Under the pieces are notes generated by a model. It saw only the letters and a program-made list of their open reading frames with translations, was not told the DNA's origin and ran no database searches. A stretch of DNA of 64,000 bases from Owenia fusiformis (Eukaryota > Annelida > Polychaeta > Sabellida > Oweniidae), in the NCBI GenBank assembly GCA_903813345.2, contig CAIIXF020000005.1, forward strand, positions 26,415,375 through 26,479,374, given 5' to 3'. Below, piece after piece: positions 59,000-64,000 of this stretch. A program made the position numbers and the translations under genes. Position 1 is the first letter of the stretch; the number at the start of each line of letters is the position of its first letter.

Positions 59000-61900
59000 A
59001 TTGATTGAAATGCATTAGGCTGGTGAAAACAAAATATTCGTTTATTTCTTATGCATAGGGCTCTATTTGATTAGCATGTCAGAACCAAACTGAATAAATA
59101 AATTTGCCAATTTTATATTATAATGGCACCATAAAAAATAAATAATCTCCTGAATATACATTACAAAAGAATATGTATAAGTTATAATGTTCTACAATTC
59201 CACTAAGGTAGGTTTAAGTCATATTTGAAGGTTCAAGCCATGGGAAAAATAAATGAATTTCTCTCACATTGATTGTCAGACTCCTTTTTGTGTCAATGTA
59301 GGTTTAAAGATCAATGTATTGAGATATGTGTTACATAATGTATTGATATGTGTTACATAATGTATTGATATATGTTACACAATGTATGAATATGTATTAC
59401 ACAATTTACACAACATACTTATATTAGCAAACAGAGTCTCTGATTTTTAATAATTAATTAATATCACCATTGGAACTTATATGCTTGAAACAAATCATCA
59501 TACATGGAAAACATGCCCAAACTACTGCCATCTTAACTTTTTATTCCTCATCTTTTGATTTTTTAGCTTATCTAATTTCAATGTCATTTTCTGTACACTT
59601 TTGAAATGCATTCATTCTATTTATTTACATTTATGCATTATATTTACAAAGTGTGAATTTCAATTAGTGATGTTTGAAATTCAGCAAAACGTATTCTTAT
59701 TTTCTTGGCCTTATTTAGATTTCATGCCAGTTTCCTATCAGCGACATTTTTTTATTGCTGCTCAGGTATCCAAGATTCCCGGCGATACCTTAATTAATCT
59801 GAATTCCCAAGAGGAAGAAAAACAGTGATTAAATTCGAAAACTAAAACCAATCAATCAATTATTCATATTAACCAACCAATATCCTCATTGATCTTCCCC
59901 ATAGTGCCAATCGCAAATGCATTTACACACATTTTCGCATGTTTCTGTTATATTCCCTGCGATAAATGTAATCCACTGTGATTATTATTCTGGGATTACC
60001 TGTAATTATAAGATCATCTTTACAATAGGCAGACATATGGTTGCATTTTATGAAGATCTGGAACCGGATAATGTATGTACAATTGCCAGACAAAGCCTAC
60101 GATCAGCACTGTAATTATTCATGTATGAGTGCATCTTAAATGAAATTAAATGGACGTTTAGAATCGGGGTTTCATTAATCTTCCGCGGCAAACAATATGG
60201 TGAGAGAAAATGAGATAATACGTGGAGCTCGGGGAATTTGTATTAGTTTCATTGTAATTTATCAGTTTTATATGACACTCTTTATTTTAAACACTCCTTC
60301 ATGTTTTGTTCCTATGTAATATTATAGTGTTTCGAGCCTATTTGACTGGATTAATTGCCTTATATACTGGCAGAGGTATACCAGAACTGATAACACACAA
60401 AATTCATAAGAATAAATCTGAGTTATTATCTAGTAACCAGACTTTATTTAACAACTAATCAATACATTATTACTAACATAATATTTTGAAGTGATACTCT
60501 TAAGGAATTCATAGAACACGAAGAATTTATGAAGAAACTTCAGGTTAAGGGTCTTTTTAATTCAATTCTATTGATTTCTCCGCAATAGCACTATTACCTG
60601 TCAACTTGCTCTATTTACCTCTATTTGAACATAAAATATTTGCATATAGAAGAATGTTATCGCTAAGTGAGAGAGCAGTCTCTCTATCCATTAGTCACCA
60701 ATCAATACAAAGACCAACTTTTTTAATTCTTTTTATTGTGGTACTTATATTGAATTTCTTTTGTTGTAGCTCAAGTGCTATTGTAAACATGCTCTTTTCA
60801 GGTGTATTTTAGTGGTCTATTGTAAGATCTGCATGTAACGGTTGCTATGGAAACCTGTAAATTATATCGGTTAATGTCTAAAGTTCATGGTAAAGTGTCT
60901 GGAGATATGTAGTTAAAAAACCAACTTATATATTGATAGTAATTTTATTTAATGAATTACTTAAAGAGGCAATTGGTCTTAGAAATATTACAAATAAACT
61001 CATGAATAATGATAAAAACAACTACAAAAAACAACATGTACCAATACAATCATACAAAAAATGAAAAATCAACAATGAAAAACAGTTATTAGAAATGTAA
61101 AATATGTTTTAATGCTCTACCTAAAAATGCTCTACCTAAAAACAAGGAGGTACTTATTCCAAATGATTGAAGTTACAATTACATATACCCTTTAATGTTT
61201 CATTTAGACATCCAGTGTTTTAATGTCTTATTGGAAAAGAGTAGTTTTAAGAAATATTAACAACATTTTCATGCAACCTAGTTTTCAGATGTTTTCCTTA
61301 TTCCTACAGCATTTCATATCCACATGTTCTTTGCAGATTTTTTTATTTCAAAATTCCTAAGAACCAGACTACATTGTATGCCATTTATAAGACATGGCTG
61401 ATCATGAAGCTTTAAATTATTGCAAATTACATCCTTACTAAGCATGCTAACATGTTCACGCTATATACAGATTATCCATGGTAATCTGCATAGATGTTTA
61501 TTTATCTGAGATGAGGTAACCATGACAACCATTATTCCTTAATGTCAACATCAGTCTTACTTTATCATATGAAAAGAAAAGTAGATAGAAAATGGATATT
61601 GTCATAAAGACTGTTTCAAATGAGAATGAAATATAAATCTTGTTATTGTTTGGAATTATGCTAGACTTTGTGGTACATTTTCCCTTTTCAAATTTGAATT
61701 CAAACTTGAAAACTTTCAAGAACAAATATGTCAATCCGCGTTCATTTCTATTTCTTGTGTATTCAACTGATTATCAGGCATGGTCAAGTTTACATAAACT
61801 TTGTAACAAAACTTGAATTCAGGAAACATGTATCAATGTGGACCAATGTATGAAAAGGGCATTGTTGCTGGGTTCTATTCAGTTGCTGATACACTCCACT

Positions 61901-64000
61901 CTTTGTGGGGGATTTGAATTAAAAAAAACAATCCAAAACAAACCGTAAATGTTTTTTTAAAAGAAAGATGTACCAGAGTTCGAAAAAATAAATTAAACAG
62001 TCAATGTACTCAATGACTATTTTAGTATTTTTGAATATTTTTTAAAACTTATCTGTCCAGAAACAAATTCATATCAGATTACCCCCACCAAGCTATATGA
62101 GTAGATTTCCATCTCATGCGCATATCACTATATGTATGCTCTATGTACCATTGTAGTATCAGTTTCACTTAATTTAAGACCTGAAGTATATCAATACATT
62201 GAGTCCATAGAAATCATATATGACAGTCTTTCAAGATGGAGAAAAATGTGAATTTCAAAATGCTATTTTTTATGCGTTTAGTTTTTGAAATTGACAGTTG
62301 TAACATGAAATTTAGATAGGAGTATTCATATACGTGTCTTTTGATAATCAGACTCGGATAAAACATGCTTGTCACAAAAGAGTGATTTATTGTTCGGGTC
62401 GCATATTAACACCTTTGAAAAAAGTTCTCACTTTTCAAAAGTTAAAAACATCGTGTAATTTTGATTTATCTTGCGGATTAATATTACATACTTGCACATT
62501 AGGAAGATGGAAATGGCCACTACTGACCTTTACCAAGCTGGGTCACTGTTTAAGGCTACTAGAAACAGGAAACAGGTTGTTAACGGCATGGCAATCTTTA
62601 AGAATATACTGAGGCAGACATATTGATAATAAGTTTCATATGTCATGACACTTAAACTTAAAAGTTACGAATTCTGTGCATTGCATTCATTCATAATGAC
62701 TACATACTTCAAAACACCAAATTTTGTTACCAAATCTAAATTTAATGATGTAAATTTTTGACAAGATGTCAACATAACAGGTTCTAATGTATTTTCGCCT
62801 TTGAAGTCTGTAATGACATCTAAAATGTCAAAGATGATTATCTTAGCTTCCATGAAGATATACAATAACAAAAAAAATACATGTACATCAAGAAATATTT
62901 GAAAAGCAGGATTCATACCATAAACCCATAAATCTTAGTCAATGGTGCCGACTTAAATCTTTTTCACTGCATGTTTGAAATAACTGCATTGTGCTCATTT
63001 GCCCTCTCATTTAAATTTCCTCGATTCACAATAAATGATCCCAAAATTACAGAAGTTAACCTAAATAATAAATATAGATCTATAATTATCAGACAAATCA
63101 TATTTTTCATAATAATCACAGATTTAATGATCAGGATGTTTAGAAAGCAATGTATATTAGCCTTAAGAAAAATATGAAGAGACTTTACTTATAAATACAA
63201 TTAATATACTTGATTAATTGCAGGTCGACATGATTAATGAGAATACAATTAATCATTAATCAAAAAACAATTGCAACTGATAAAAAATTAATCTAAGTTC
63301 AAATCAACTCATTTTATATACTTTGTTTTATAACAATATAAGTATACATTTTCTTTTCATATAACCTGTTCACAGGGTTCAATTTAGAAAGACCTTTTCA
63401 TTAAGGCCTACCCAGTACCATTTGATATATGATCTTTTATTTTCTCTGTTTCAAATTTTTTCATGAATTTTTCGTTAAAGTGCCCTTCATACCAACACTC
63501 ATTAAAGGGGCACATTTGCATTAGTTCAAGTAGACATAATCCATTTGTTAAAGTGGCACATATATACATATACATGTAAAGTGATATCTAGAGGGGTTAA
63601 AGTTAAACTGCATTAATCAGATTTTAATTTCATGGGTTGGATATTATGAATTTACACACAATATCAAATGAACAACATTCTTGTCGGCAAATGCACTTTA
63701 TTTCTAAGAGATTTCATGACAAACTTAAAAGCATCTATTTTTCATGAATGAAAAAGTATCCGGTTGTTCAAGTAAATAAATATCATTAATTCATACCAAT
63801 TTTCTTTTATATTACGAGACGATGAACATAAACCCAGTGATAAATACTGTAATTAAGAGACTTGTTCAACCGAAGGTTTCAATCATTCGTGATAAAACAG
63901 ACAATTCTATTAATTACCACACTACATAAACAAGTATAAAAATCTTTTAATCCAACAATTTTTTTCTAAATCATGTAAACCATTGATATAAATAGCGATT
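59000..64000. other. No gene recognised
   Basis: AT-rich sequence to the window end. Tandem ATGTATTGATATGTGTTACATA-like units (about 59317-59405, four copies) form a small satellite. A less AT-rich block lies at about 59870-60250. An X-box-like GTTGCTATGGAAAC lies at 60841-60854. Short frames here lack splice context and known motifs. Confidence 0.45.

Overview
The window is animal nuclear DNA: AT-rich, with GT-AG introns of a few hundred to several thousand bases, dense small DNA transposons, and proteins that align well with human ones from memory. Repeat content (AGGTCA-rich repeats, foldback elements, hammerhead-bearing elements) suggests a marine invertebrate, perhaps a lophotrochozoan such as a mollusc, brachiopod or annelid, but the sequence alone does not settle this. 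No rRNA, tRNA, CRISPR array or bacterial-type operon was seen.

Layout. (1) 83-5959 (+): the last 14 coding exons of a MOV10-type SF1 RNA helicase, followed by a long AT-rich probable 3' UTR. (2) 9529-11193 (+): an intronless DYRK2-type kinase gene with its own promoter and a probable 3' UTR. (3) 13.2-41.4 kb: no host gene recognised, but many repeats. The outstanding one is a 1.7-kb element at 16174-17880 with 191-bp direct repeats, an A/C-rich 249-codon ORF, a histone-type 3' stem-loop and a complete hammerhead ribozyme motif. (4) 41486-54934 (-): a complete ten-exon FBXL5 gene, the iron-sensing F-box protein, whose introns hold a four-level nest of transposons and several other elements. 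A 417-bp-arm palindrome lies 50 nt past its stop codon. (5) 55118-55708 (+): a single-exon gene resembling the axonemal protein SPMIP1/ATP6V1FNB, head to head with FBXL5 across 183 bp. (6) 55.7-64 kb: no gene recognised.

The host genes are not an obvious functional unit. MOV10 is an RNA-silencing and anti-retroelement helicase, DYRK2 a signalling kinase, FBXL5 the iron-dependent substrate receptor for IRP2, and the last gene probably ciliary. The richest unexplained material is in the mobile elements. Three sequence-unrelated foldback-like elements share one design, with terminal inverted repeats built from short tandem units. Several element families also show clean target-site duplications of 2, 3, 5, 7, 8 or 9 bp.
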